From Phaeodactylibacter sp. (GTDB lineage: Bacteria; Bacteroidota; Bacteroidia; Chitinophagales; Saprospiraceae), in contig NZ_JALEGS010000053.1 in NCBI RefSeq assembly GCF_022763345.1, positions 52,630 through 116,629 on the forward strand: a DNA stretch of 64,000 nt, in the 5' to 3' direction. This document shows, one piece after another, positions 42,657-51,846 of the stretch. Position numbers and translations under genes: made by a program. The notes under the pieces were generated by a model, which had not been told where the DNA came from, ran no database searches, and saw only the letters and a list, made by a program, of their open reading frames with translations. Numbering within the stretch: position 1 is the stretch's first letter; each line of letters begins with the position of its first letter.

Positions 42657-45262
42657 TCAAACATCTTCGTTTGCCCATCGTCTTCCACATCAAAGTCGAT
42701 GCTATCCCCCGGCTTGAGTTTTTCCTCACCGCCCTTTGAGGCAGCGGTTTCCTTTTCCAGGGGGCTTACAGACAGCAGGCGTTGATCGGCGACTTTGTTG
42801 CCCATGGCACGCCAGCCTTTGACGTCAATGAAGTCCTCTATGTCGAGCTCCTGATCGATTTTCTGGCTGCCCTCTTTGATCTGATATTGGATAGCGGCAC
42901 CCGGTTCGGGCGTAGCAAACAACAGCTTGCTCTTCTTGTGCTCCGTGATGAACAGGAAGCGCTGATTGGTAGAGGTGGTCTCCACCTGAAAGCGCTTGGC
43001 GACGGACCAGCCCCGCTCGCCTTCATAGTAGACCGCGCTGACGACGGCTTCAGGGTCGAACTTCCCAATGGAGACAATCTCTTTGGGCTCAAATTTTTTA
43101 TTGAGGTCGAGCTCAATCACTTCGTAAGACCCTTCCTTGTAAATGGCAAAAAGGTGGTCGCCGGAGTTGAACTCGCCCAGAAGCAGCCCCCGCTCATCGG
43201 TATTCAGGCGGCCGCTGACTTCATCCATCCATATTTTGATCGCGCCAAGGGTTGATTCTCCTTCTTCTTTCAGCGAAACCTTGCGCACGGGGTATTTGGT
43301 TACGGTATTGCCTTTGGAGCCCCGCCCTTTGATCTCCAACTCACTGAAGTCATAATCGAAGACTTTATTCCGCGCCCGGCTGCCCTGTGTGAGTTGCACG
43401 GTAACGACTTCGGCTTCTCCATTCGGGTTGGCGGTGAAATACAGCGGTTTTGAACCGTTTTCACCCGTGGTCATATCGTACTCCCGGTCACGGGTGATGG
43501 ACTGTACCTGAAAGCGCTTGGCGAACGTCCGCCCGGTCTTGCCGTCTACGTATATGGCGTTGTAGGTCGTCCGGTCATCGCCCTTCTTCCAGACATCAAT
43601 ATGGATGATATCCTTGCCGACAAAGACTTTATCCGCAATCCGGGACACCTGATACTTACCATCTTTTCGGAAAACGATGATATCCGCGATGTCTGAGCAC
43701 TCGCAAACGAATTCGTCCTTTTTCAGGCCTGTACCGAAGAAGCCCTCCTTCCGGTCTACATACAGCTTAGCATTTTTAGCCACCACCTCTGTCGCTTCGA
43801 TGTTCTCAAAGGTGGTGATAATGGTGCGCCGCTCTTTGCCTTTGCCGAATTTCTGCAACAGGTTTTCGTAGTATGCAATGGCGTAGTCCGTGAGATTGTC
43901 GAGGTGATGCTGCACTTCCTTGAGCTCCTCTTCCAGCTTACTGATCTGCTCCTCCGCTTTGAAGGTATTGTATTTAGAAATCCGCTTGATCCGGATTTCG
44001 GTCAGCCGCACGAGGTCGTCCTCTGTGATGTCCCGCAGGAGTTCCAGCCGGTCATCGTTTTTCTTTTGCTTTTCTCCGGGCACACGCACATACTTCCGCA
44101 GGCCGCTGTCTACCGCTTCCAATACCGCCTCCCAGGTTTCGCACTGCTCAATGTCCCGGTAGATGCGGTTTTCGATGAAAATCTTTTCGAGGCTGGCGAA
44201 GTGCAGTTTCTCCAGCAGCTCCGCCTTGCGGATTTCCAGCTCCCGCTTTAGAAGGGCTTTGGTTTGCTGCGTGCAAATATCCAGGATGTCCTCCACGGTC
44301 ATGAAGTGGGGCTTGTCCTTAATGATGACGCAGGCGTTTGGTGAAATGGATATTTCACAGTTGGTAAAGGCATAAAGCGCATCAATGGTGAGGTCAGGGG
44401 AAACGCCGTTCCCAAGCTCTACCAGTACTTCGACGTGCTCGGCGGTATTGTCCACCACCTTTTTGATCTTGATTTTGCCTTTGTCGTTGGCCTTGAGAAT
44501 ACTGTCAATGAGGGACTGCGTAGTCGTGGCATAGGGCAGTTCTTTAATGGCCAGAGTGCTTTTGTCTACGGCCTCAATTTTAGCCCGCACCTTTACCCGG
44601 CCGCCCCGTTTGCCGCTCCGATAGTCCGATACATCTATCATGCCGCCGGTTTGGAAATCGGGGTAGATTTTGACCCTCTTTCCCTGCAGCAGCTTGATAG
44701 AAGCCTTGATGAGCTCGTTGAAGTTGTGCGGCAGGATTTTAGTAGAAAGCCCCACAGCTATGCCATCAGTACCCTGCGCCAGGAGCATGGGGAACTTCAT
44801 CGGCAGCCCGATTGGCTCCTTCTTCCGGCCATCGTAGCTCAGCTGCCAGTCGGTGGTCTGAGGGTTGAAGGCCACCTCCAGCGCAAACTTGGTCAGGCGC
44901 GCCTCAATGTAACGGGGAGCGGCTGCGCTGTCGCCGGTACGCACATCGCCCCAGTTGCCCTGCGGGTCAATGAGCAGGTCCTTTTGCCCAAGATTGACCA
45001 GGGCATCGCCAATGGCAGCATCCCCGTGCGGGTGGTACTGCATGGTCTGCCCGATGATGTTCGCGACTTTGTGGTAACGCCCGTCGTGCATTTCCCGCAT
45101 AGCGTGGAGTATACGCCGCTGTACGGGTTTCAATCCGTCAATAATGCCGGGTACGGCGCGCTCCAGAATAACGTAGGAAGCATAGTCCAGGAAGTAATCC
45201 TCATACATCCCCTTAAGGGTGATGATATTTTCCTGACCGTTCTGTTCAGCTGTCTCACTCAT
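42653..45262 (-). CDS. parC: DNA topoisomerase IV subunit A
   Basis: 869 residues. Winged-helix and tower domains with the catalytic Tyr118 in APRYIEARL, YHPHGDAAIGDALVN, then a long coiled coil (about 370-470, EEQISKLEEELKEVQHHL) and a C-terminal beta-pinwheel. The pinwheel lacks the GyrA box (QRRGGKG), which favours ParC over GyrA. Relaxes and decatenates DNA with ParE. The parE gene is not adjacent in the window (upstream is a sigma factor on the other strand). A C-terminal acidic tail (DFDVEDDGQTKMFD) is present. parC is often near the replication genes in Bacteroidota. Confidence 0.9.
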   Translation of the reverse strand: MSETAEQNGQENIITLKGMYEDYFLDYASYVILERAVPGIIDGLKPVQRRILHAMREMHDGRYHKVANIIGQTMQYHPHGDAAIGDALVNLGQKDLLIDPQGNWGDVRTGDSAAAPRYIEARLTKFALEVAFNPQTTDWQLSYDGRKKEPIGLPMKFPMLLAQGTDGIAVGLSTKILPHNFNELIKASIKLLQGKRVKIYPDFQTGGMIDVSDYRSGKRGGRVKVRAKIEAVDKSTLAIKELPYATTTQSLIDSILKANDKGKIKIKKVVDNTAEHVEVLVELGNGVSPDLTIDALYAFTNCEISISPNACVIIKDKPHFMTVEDILDICTQQTKALLKRELEIRKAELLEKLHFASLEKIFIENRIYRDIEQCETWEAVLEAVDSGLRKYVRVPGEKQKKNDDRLELLRDITEDDLVRLTEIRIKRISKYNTFKAEEQISKLEEELKEVQHHLDNLTDYAIAYYENLLQKFGKGKERRTIITTFENIEATEVVAKNAKLYVDRKEGFFGTGLKKDEFVCECSDIADIIVFRKDGKYQVSRIADKVFVGKDIIHIDVWKKGDDRTTYNAIYVDGKTGRTFAKRFQVQSITRDREYDMTTGENGSKPLYFTANPNGEAEVVTVQLTQGSRARNKVFDYDFSELEIKGRGSKGNTVTKYPVRKVSLKEEGESTLGAIKIWMDEVSGRLNTDERGLLLGEFNSGDHLFAIYKEGSYEVIELDLNKKFEPKEIVSIGKFDPEAVVSAVYYEGERGWSVAKRFQVETTSTNQRFLFITEHKKSKLLFATPEPGAAIQYQIKEGSQKIDQELDIEDFIDVKGWRAMGNKVADQRLLSVSPLEKETAASKGGEEKLKPGDSIDFDVEDDGQTKMFD

Positions 45263-45582
45263 ATTTTGACTGGCTTATGCCTGTATGTATTTTCCTCAAA
45301 AGTACAAAAATACCGTCAAAAAAATAAACAAAAAATTTATACGAAAACACGTTTAAAACAAACCGGGGTTCCACAGATTCGCAAAAGGCGGCAGAAATGG
45401 AAGCAGTGGGCAGCGGATCCGATCTGCAAAGCGTTCTTAACTGTAGGTTAGCTACATTACGCCTTGATATTTGAAGTAAACATCATCATCTAACTCTATT
45501 TAGCATAGAAAAGACAAAGCATACCTGCTTTCCCGGTTGTATCTTTTGCTGAATTAGGGTAATTTGGGCTAATTGAACATAC
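45263..45582. other. Divergent control region between parC and the ECF sigma gene
   Basis: 320 bases, no coding. Contains the parC -7 box at 45305 (minus). On the plus side TATCTTTTG near 45550 is close to, but one base longer than, TAnnTTTG. AT-rich in the first 90 bases. Confidence 0.5.
45305..45312 (-). promoter_or_regulatory. -7 promoter box of parC
   Basis: On the minus strand TATTTTTG fits TAnnTTTG; a TTTG at about 45327 (minus) gives a plausible -33 element. It lies 43 bases before the parC ATG. Confidence 0.6.
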
Positions 45583-46131
45583 ATGGATATCGCTTTGCCC
45601 TTAGAAAACAATGAAAAAGGCTTGATACAGGCCTGCGTTCGCCGGGAGCGCTGGGCTCAGAAGGTGTTGTACGAAGAGTACTACAGCCGGATGATGGGCG
45701 TATGCCTCCGTTATGCTACCGATGAGGAAGAAGCACTTGATATTCTGCATGAAGGGTTTATCAAGGTTTTCCGGCACGTCGGCAAGTATAAACCGGGGAC
45801 GTCGCTTTCTGCATGGATTCGGCGCATTATGGTCAATACGGCAATTGACTACTACCGTAAAAACAGCCGCCGCCGCACTGAGGACATGGACGAGGCGTAT
45901 GACATCAGTACCAATGACCCGGATGCGATCAGCCGCTGCACGGAGCAGGAAATACTCGAAGCCATACAGGAGCTTACGCCTTCCTACCGCGCCGTTTTTA
46001 ATTTGTATGTGATCGAAGGGTACGCACATAAAGAAATTGCAGAGCTACTTGATATAACAGAAAGCACTTCCAGGTCGAACCTGGTAAAAGCTCGGTTGAA
46101 ACTGAAAGAAATACTGAGCGAACGACTATAA
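45583..46131 (+). CDS. ECF-type RNA polymerase sigma-70 factor
   Basis: 182 residues. Region 2 (about 25-100): LYEEYYSRMMGVCLRYATDEEEA, FRHVGKY.. and the WIRRIMVNTAIDYYRK helix. Region 4 (about 122-180): ELTPSYRAVFNLYVIEGYAHKEIAELL with helix-turn-helix. No extra domain, as in typical ECF sigma. The following gene, 5 bases on, is the barrel protein with anti-sigma-like repeats, so the two form a regulatory pair. Target promoters unknown. Confidence 0.93.
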   Translation: MDIALPLENNEKGLIQACVRRERWAQKVLYEEYYSRMMGVCLRYATDEEEALDILHEGFIKVFRHVGKYKPGTSLSAWIRRIMVNTAIDYYRKNSRRRTEDMDEAYDISTNDPDAISRCTEQEILEAIQELTPSYRAVFNLYVIEGYAHKEIAELLDITESTSRSNLVKARLKLKEILSERL

Positions 46132-46136
46132 AGGAT

Positions 46137-47687
46137 ATGAAGAAAAGAGAAGATCACCATTTTGATGAACAAATCCGCCAGAAGATGACCAACCTCCGGC
46201 CTGAAACCGGTGCGCCAGATTGGTCGGCTTTTGAGGAGCAGCTTGACGCGGCGGAGGCCCTTGATGCGGGTCCGGCAGAAGCTGACCCACGTGAGGTGGA
46301 CGAGGTGATCTTTGGCAAGATGCATCAGTATGAGGTGCCCTATGAGCCTGCTCACTGGGCTCGTATGGAAGCTAAGCTTAATGAGTGGTTTACCTGGCCG
46401 CAGTACGTACTCCGCTACAAGTCTATGGAGCTGGCACTTTTCCTGCTGCTTTTCATCACCTGTTGGCAGTACCTGCCGAAACTGGGGACACCGGTCGCGG
46501 GCAGTCAACCTGACGGAAAACCTCTTTACACTGATGTGCCGGCAGGTCATCAATCTGAAAAAGAAACGCCTGCCGAAATTCAGGGGCTTTCTATGGACAA
46601 TCCAATGTCCAGCTCTGACCTGTTGGCAGCAAAGCAGGGGCAACCGTCCCAAGAGGCTGACAAGCGCAACAACTTGCTAAGCCAAAGTGCGTTATCAGAA
46701 CCGGTCAATGAAGCAATTGCTCAGGGTACGGCAGCAGCAAAAAGCCGGACCTGGGCTCCTTTACCCCAGCTTTCAGATACAGAACCCCCGCAAAGCCTTC
46801 GCTCCAATGCTGTGGCAGAAGCTTCAGCATTGCCCTTCCCCGCCCTCAAAGGCCCTATGGCTGCAATGGAAAATCCCATGTTTGATAGGGCTGCCTTAAC
46901 CTTGCTTCCAGGATTGCCCTTTGAGACGCTGGCGGAGCCTGCAGCTGATTTGGGAGATACCAAAGTCAGGCGCATAAAGAAACGGCCCACTTTACTGGTG
47001 GGCATGTTTGGCAGTGCGGATTACAACCATATCCTGGTACCGGCAAGCTCCGAAAAACGACTGACGGAAAGCCTTGAGCGGGCGGCAATAGGATATGGCG
47101 GCGGTCTGTCCCTAAGTGCTGACTTCGGCCGTCTGGAAGTTGAAACCGGAGCCATTTACGCCGCGCGTTATTACCCGGTGGGTATTGTTTACGTAAGGGG
47201 TAGTTTGTTATCGGGGCTGCGTGGTGATGAGCTGCGCACGACAGAACTGAATATGCTTAGCGTTCCGCTGCATATTCGTTACGATTACTGGCAGCGCAAT
47301 AAATGGCGGGCTTACGTTTTGGGGGGCGGGTCTGTACAGGTCGCTTTCCAAACCAATTACTACACGGCAGAAGCGCCTCAGTTTGACTTCCTGCCAGCAA
47401 TGCCGCCACCGGTGACCGATGGGCCGGGGGGGGAGTCTGAAATTGACCGCATCCGGCGCAATGGGCAAGGCTGGTTTGAAGGAGGCAACTTTAAGGATAA
47501 TGCCTATCTCACGCTCAACTTTGGCTTTGGAGCCGAACGGTACTTCTCAGAGCGTTGGAGCCTTTTCGTACAGCCAGTTTATCAGCATTCCGTGCATTAT
47601 TTCAAAAATGTTGATGGCTTGGGGCCAAACAACGACCGGATCAATTCGCTGTCGGTTCTGATTGGTACCCGTGTACGCTTGAAGTAG
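46137..47687 (+). CDS. Membrane protein joining anti-sigma-like repeats, one helix and an outer-membrane beta-barrel domain
   Basis: 516 residues with no N-terminal signal peptide. Residues 1-90 hold two copies of a helical motif: HFDEQIRQKMTNL..PDWSAFEEQLD and VDEVIFGKMHQY..AHWARMEAKLN, a pattern seen in anti-sigma proteins of this phylum. One membrane helix at about 97-113 (MELALFLLLFITCWQYL). A disordered P/S/A-rich part (120-280) would cross the periplasm. From about 287 (TLLVGMFGSADYN) to the end alternating strands resemble an OMP_b-brl barrel domain, ending TRVRLK. Co-transcribed with the sigma factor. Suggests direct envelope-spanning signalling, by inference. Confidence 0.75.
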   Translation: MKKREDHHFDEQIRQKMTNLRPETGAPDWSAFEEQLDAAEALDAGPAEADPREVDEVIFGKMHQYEVPYEPAHWARMEAKLNEWFTWPQYVLRYKSMELALFLLLFITCWQYLPKLGTPVAGSQPDGKPLYTDVPAGHQSEKETPAEIQGLSMDNPMSSSDLLAAKQGQPSQEADKRNNLLSQSALSEPVNEAIAQGTAAAKSRTWAPLPQLSDTEPPQSLRSNAVAEASALPFPALKGPMAAMENPMFDRAALTLLPGLPFETLAEPAADLGDTKVRRIKKRPTLLVGMFGSADYNHILVPASSEKRLTESLERAAIGYGGGLSLSADFGRLEVETGAIYAARYYPVGIVYVRGSLLSGLRGDELRTTELNMLSVPLHIRYDYWQRNKWRAYVLGGGSVQVAFQTNYYTAEAPQFDFLPAMPPPVTDGPGGESEIDRIRRNGQGWFEGGNFKDNAYLTLNFGFGAERYFSERWSLFVQPVYQHSVHYFKNVDGLGPNNDRINSLSVLIGTRVRLK

Positions 47688-47719
47688 CTTGTAGCTTAGT
47701 GCATCCTTGCGATAACAGC

Positions 47720-48415
47720 CTACTCATTTTCTTCCTTCAACCGGAATCCAACCCCGTGAATATTCTCAATTTTGAGCTGCGTATCCTTACGCAGGTATTT
47801 GCGGAGGCGGGAAATAAACACATCAAGGCTGCGCCCCAGGAAGTAGTCATCTTCGCCCCAAAGTTTTTTCAGGATATCGGAGCGGCGGATCACCTGATTG
47901 CGTTGCTCCGCGAAAAGCCTGAGCAGGTCTGCCTCTTTTTGTGTAAGCTGCCGCGGCTCCCCATCCCCTTTGAGCAGAAGGTTTTGGTAATCGAACCGGA
48001 ACTGCCCCAATGCATACTCCGAAGCGTTATCCGGTAGCTTTATCTGACTGCGCCTCAGAAAGATCTCAACTTTAAGCATAAGCTCTTCAATACTGAATGG
48101 CTTGGTAATATAATCATCAGCCCCCAGGCGCAGCCCTTTAAGCCGGTCTTCTTTCAGCGATTTGGCGGTCAGGAACAAAATCGGGGTGTGGGTGTCCTGC
48201 TCGCGGATGCGGCGGGCAATCGTAAAACCATCAATGTCCGGCAGCATCACATCCAAAATGTAGAGATCTATGTCAGGCGATTCGGCATCAATCAGGTGCA
48301 GGGCATCCTTCCCGGTCGCACAATGGGTGATCTGATAACCCTGAAGTTCCAGGTTGTCGCGGGTCACAAAGCTCAGGCTTTCGTCATCTTCAACGTATAA
48401 AAGGTGTGCTTTCAT
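47720..48415 (-). CDS. OmpR/PhoB family response regulator
   Basis: 231 residues. Receiver (1-120) with acidic pocket YVEDDE, phospho-acceptor D55 in YILDVMLPD, T in FLTAKS, K in ITKPFS. Winged helix DNA-binding domain (about 135-228), LTQKEADLLRLFAEQRNQVIRR and LDVFISRLRKYL. It lies 15 bases downstream of the sensor kinase gene, its cognate partner. Convergent with the barrel gene after a 32-base gap. Confidence 0.94.
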   Translation of the reverse strand: MKAHLLYVEDDESLSFVTRDNLELQGYQITHCATGKDALHLIDAESPDIDLYILDVMLPDIDGFTIARRIREQDTHTPILFLTAKSLKEDRLKGLRLGADDYITKPFSIEELMLKVEIFLRRSQIKLPDNASEYALGQFRFDYQNLLLKGDGEPRQLTQKEADLLRLFAEQRNQVIRRSDILKKLWGEDDYFLGRSLDVFISRLRKYLRKDTQLKIENIHGVGFRLKEENE

Positions 48416-48430
48416 AAATGCAATTGGCTT

Positions 48431-49789
48431 TTAGGCATTGGTCAGCCGGGTGGCCGTTCTGCGAAGATACCTCGAAAAGAAAGTACGAAGTTGGTGCCAC
48501 CAGCTTTGGAAGCCCGGTTGAAGAACTGGAATGTGCAAATAAACGCTAGTACCTTCGCCCGGGCTGCTCTCGATATTAAGCTGCCAACCCTGAGCGTCGC
48601 AGATGCTTTTTACATAGTACAATCCGAGCCCAAAACCTTTTACTTTGTGAACGTTACCGGTGGGCACGCGGTAAAATTTGCTGAAAATCCGGCTCATATG
48701 CTCTTTGGAAATCCCCACGCCTTTATCTTCTATCTTAATGGTAACCTGCTGATCTGAGGCATAGGCCGACAGGCGAATTTCCGGCCGTTCGCAGCAGTAC
48801 TTGACCGCGTTGTCGAGCAGGTTGTGGAGGATGTTGGTAAAGTGGAGGCGGTCCGCCTCAATATGAGTATCCCCGAGCCGGATGTCGCTTTCCAGCGTGC
48901 CGCCCTGCTTTTCTGCCTGTACCGCCGTGCTGTTGACGATGGCACTTAGTGCTTCGGCAACGGGAAATTGTTCCTGCTTGAGCTCAAAATTCCCCTGCTC
49001 GATCCGGGCCAGTTGCAGCACTTTCTCTACCTGGCTGTTGAGGCGTTTGTTTTGTTCTTTGATGATGGTGGCATAGCGCAGCAGCCGCGGGTTGTTTTGC
49101 ACTTCGGGCGCATTTTGGAAAACATCTGCCGAAATTTTTATAGTAGAAATGGGTGTCTTGAACTCATGCGTCATATTGTTGATGAAGTCCTTCTGCAGTT
49201 CAGACAGCCGCTTTTGCCGCAGCATGATAAACATGGAGTAGGCGAAAAAAATCAGGACGATGAGCAGAATGGCAGAGAAGAAAATGGAAAGCTGCATTTT
49301 GCCCAGCAGATAGCCGGACCGATTGGGGAATTTCACGCTGAAGTAATAGGTGAATTTATCGTCTTTTGGCAGGTCGCCAAGCTCGGTCAGGTCCGTTTGC
49401 TTGCCAGGATTGAAGCTGCAGTAATTGCCATACATCATCTCATTGGTCGTACAATCGTAAACGGCGTATTCGAAATCGACGTAAAGCGCCAGACGTTCAA
49501 ACTCTTTCTGCAGAAAGTATTCCAGATGGTCGTCGTCGATTTCGCTATCGATATTGACCACATAGTAGTTGGTCGTGCGCTGATTGACGATGTTGCGGGG
49601 CGGCAGGTCGCCCCCGCTCAGGTCAGCCAGGCCGCAGGCTGTACGGTAAAGCGCAAGGCTTGCCTTTTTGCTAAAGTCTTCCTCATTAATATTCCAGGTA
49701 TTGATCACCCAATAGGCTTGCATGCCAATGATGCCGGCAATGGCTATGGCACCCAAAAGGATAACCCGGAAGATCAGGCTGTTTTTCAT
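48431..49789 (-). CDS. Membrane sensor histidine kinase
   Basis: 452 residues. Helix 1 at about 6-27 and helix 2 at about 166-189 enclose a periplasmic sensor region (28-165) with cysteines at 52, 113 and 124. HisKA with H208 in NNMTHEFKTPISTIK; HATPase with HNLLDNAVKYC, DKGVGI and GFGLGLYYVKSI. Upstream of the response regulator in one transcript. Signal unknown; the loop Cys pattern (TACGL, YDCTT, YCSF) could be redox or fold related. Confidence 0.93.
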   Translation of the reverse strand: MKNSLIFRVILLGAIAIAGIIGMQAYWVINTWNINEEDFSKKASLALYRTACGLADLSGGDLPPRNIVNQRTTNYYVVNIDSEIDDDHLEYFLQKEFERLALYVDFEYAVYDCTTNEMMYGNYCSFNPGKQTDLTELGDLPKDDKFTYYFSVKFPNRSGYLLGKMQLSIFFSAILLIVLIFFAYSMFIMLRQKRLSELQKDFINNMTHEFKTPISTIKISADVFQNAPEVQNNPRLLRYATIIKEQNKRLNSQVEKVLQLARIEQGNFELKQEQFPVAEALSAIVNSTAVQAEKQGGTLESDIRLGDTHIEADRLHFTNILHNLLDNAVKYCCERPEIRLSAYASDQQVTIKIEDKGVGISKEHMSRIFSKFYRVPTGNVHKVKGFGLGLYYVKSICDAQGWQLNIESSPGEGTSVYLHIPVLQPGFQSWWHQLRTFFSRYLRRTATRLTNA

Positions 49790-49947
49790 TGATGGTCGCT
49801 AAAGTGAAATTCAGTACAAGTTACCAGTCCATTCGGGGATAAAAAAACGGTTAACAGCTCTTTAACAAACCCGGGCGGGTTCAGTTCTGTCTAACAAATC
49901 AGGCAGAATGTCCGGTAAAAAGCTATGGATTATTCCAGTCAGTGCGC

Positions 49948-49955
49948 TACCTTTG
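49948..49955 (+). promoter_or_regulatory. -7 promoter box of the DUF4271 gene
   Basis: TACCTTTG fits TAnnTTTG. It lies inside the longest open frame and 8 bases before GTG 49964, which moves the start downstream of the ATG at 49925. Confidence 0.6.
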
Positions 49956-49963
49956 TAAGGACT

Positions 49964-50878
49964 GTGAAAAAGCTGGCCCACATATCAACCCGTTTCCTGC
50001 TCGTTAGCCTGCTGTCAGTGCTGATCGCGTCAGGCGTTTGGGCGCAAGCCAACCCCTTTGACCTCACGCCCAGGCTCTCTGCCACGGAGGGTGCCGATAC
50101 CCTGGGCAGTACCACACCGGTAACGGGCAACCCCTTCGATATAGTGCCATCCAGCCCCGAAGCACAGCCCAGTGACCGGGTATTGCCTCCCCCTGATGCC
50201 GGGTTTTCCTCCAAGCCGGTTGTGACGATTGACAGCCGCTTCAACCGGGTTGTCTTTATTACGACCGTTGGAAGCCTGCTGTTGCTCACGGTATTGATCA
50301 CGCTTTTCAGAGCGCAGCTGGGCCGGGCCTACCGGGCATTTCTAAATGATAATTTGCTCAACCAGCTACAGCGGGAAAGGGAAGGGGGCGGCGGTCTGCC
50401 GTATTACCTGTTTTACGGGCTTTACATGCTGTCTGCAGGCTTTTTCGTTTTTCTTCTGACGGAGTATTTCGAAATCCCGGTTGCGGAGACGCCCTGGATC
50501 AGCCTGTTGATGTGCGTGCTGGGCATTATTGTGTTTTGGATCGGCAAACACCTGCTGCTGACCTACATTCGTTTGGTTTTCCCTGTGGAAAAGGAAATCC
50601 GGGTCTATAACATGACGATTGTGGTCTTCAATCTGATCCTCGGCATCGCCCTCATCATTGGCAACGGGCTCTTTGCCTACGGGCCCGATAGCCTTAAAAC
50701 ACCTATGCTTTATCTGATTTTCGCAGTCATTGCCGGCGTTTATTTATTCATGTTTCTGCGCAGCCTGTTTTCTGCCGGCCGCTTTCTCTCCTTTCATAAG
50801 TTTCACTTTTTGTTGTATATTTGCACCGTTGAAATCGCTCCTGTCCTGATCTTGGTAAAAGGATTAACAACTTCCTAA
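49964..50878 (+). CDS. DUF4271 membrane protein
   Basis: 304 residues from GTG 49964, giving a clean signal peptide (MKKLAHISTRFLLVSLLSVL..WAQ). After a short Pro-rich exported segment come about seven membrane helices (from about 95), with the family features FRAQLGRAYRAFLNDNLLNQ, the helix ending in YEF-like EIPVAE and the C-terminal LYICTVEIAPVLILVKGL. Always next to uroporphyrinogen-III synthase in Bacteroidota; function unknown. The upstream ATG 49925 is excluded since a -7 box lies between. Confidence 0.85.
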   Translation: MKKLAHISTRFLLVSLLSVLIASGVWAQANPFDLTPRLSATEGADTLGSTTPVTGNPFDIVPSSPEAQPSDRVLPPPDAGFSSKPVVTIDSRFNRVVFITTVGSLLLLTVLITLFRAQLGRAYRAFLNDNLLNQLQREREGGGGLPYYLFYGLYMLSAGFFVFLLTEYFEIPVAETPWISLLMCVLGIIVFWIGKHLLLTYIRLVFPVEKEIRVYNMTIVVFNLILGIALIIGNGLFAYGPDSLKTPMLYLIFAVIAGVYLFMFLRSLFSAGRFLSFHKFHFLLYICTVEIAPVLILVKGLTTS

Positions 50879-50960
50879 TTTAAAAACCTCGTTCAGGAAC
50901 TGTGCTACAGCTTGCTTTAGATCAAACGCACAGTGGGCAAAACCCAAAAATTGTTGTTGC

Positions 50961-51740
50961 ATGGCAGCAAATGGCAAAGTACAAGAAGAGACTTACAAGC
51001 CGGTAAAAACCATCCTGATATCCCAGCCAAAGCCGGAGCGATCTCCCTACTACGATTTAGAACAAAAATACGGCCTGACCATCGACTGGCGGCCGTTCAT
51101 TCATGTAGAGGGCGTCTCGGCTAAGGAATTCCGCAAAGCCAAAATCAAGCCTGATGAGTATACTGCAGTGATCCTGACCAGCAAAAATGCGATTGATCAC
51201 TATTTTCGCATTTGCGAAGAGATGCGGATCAAGGTCTCACAGGATATGAAGTACTTCTGCCTGTCTGAGGCTATAGCGAATTACCTGCAGAAGTTTATCG
51301 TTTACCGCAAACGCAAAGTTTTTGTGGGCAAGCGGACCATTCAGGACCTGGCACCTGCCCTGAAAAAGCATAAAAAAGAAAAGTTCCTGCTGCCTTGCTC
51401 CAATTTGGGGGCCAAGCAGGTGAGCTCTTATTTGAAGGAAAACAGCTTTGACTGGCAGGATGCTATGATGTACCAAACGGTCAGCAGCGATTTGTCTGAC
51501 CTCAGCGATGTGACCTACGATGTCCTCGTGTTCTTTAGCCCGCTTGGCATCAAATCACTTTACGAAAACTTCCCGGACTTCAAACAGAACGATACCCGCA
51601 TGGCAGTCTTTGGCAATTCCACCAGCAAAGAGGTGGAAAAGCAGGGCCTGACCATCAATATCAAAGTACCTGCACCGGGCATTACCTCCATGGCCACCGC
51701 TTTGGAGAAATACCTGGAAATTTCCAATAAAGACCTTTAA
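50961..51740 (+). CDS. hemD: Uroporphyrinogen-III synthase family protein
   Basis: 259 residues. Cyclises hydroxymethylbilane in haem synthesis. Bilobed HemD fold; recognisable pieces are ILISQPKPERSPYYDLE, YTAVILTSKNAIDHYF, LPCSNLGAKQVSSYLKEN, VLVFFSPLGIKSL and MAVFGNSTSKEVEKQG. Sequence identity among HemD proteins is low, so the call leans on these and on the neighbouring DUF4271 gene, 82 bases upstream, a constant pairing in the phylum. Followed by a terminator. Confidence 0.87.
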   Translation: MAANGKVQEETYKPVKTILISQPKPERSPYYDLEQKYGLTIDWRPFIHVEGVSAKEFRKAKIKPDEYTAVILTSKNAIDHYFRICEEMRIKVSQDMKYFCLSEAIANYLQKFIVYRKRKVFVGKRTIQDLAPALKKHKKEKFLLPCSNLGAKQVSSYLKENSFDWQDAMMYQTVSSDLSDLSDVTYDVLVFFSPLGIKSLYENFPDFKQNDTRMAVFGNSTSKEVEKQGLTINIKVPAPGITSMATALEKYLEISNKDL

Positions 51741-51775
51741 CCACAAAGGTCGCGCTTGATCGGGAAAGACCCTGA

Positions 51776-51816
51776 ACAGCCCCAGAGCACAACCTGTGTT
51801 TTGGGGCTGTGCTGTT
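51776..51816 (+). terminator. Terminator of hemD
   Basis: ACAGCCCCA/TGGGGCTGT, 9-bp stem with 17-base loop, GCTGTTG after; the U-tract is poor. Confidence 0.6.
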
Positions 51817-51846
51817 GTGCAACTATTCAATGCCCTTCAGAGTTAA

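Noticed and set aside
44435..45451. 338-codon plus-strand frame opposite parC
   Set aside because: Antisense shadow of a certain gene; extends through the parC promoter.
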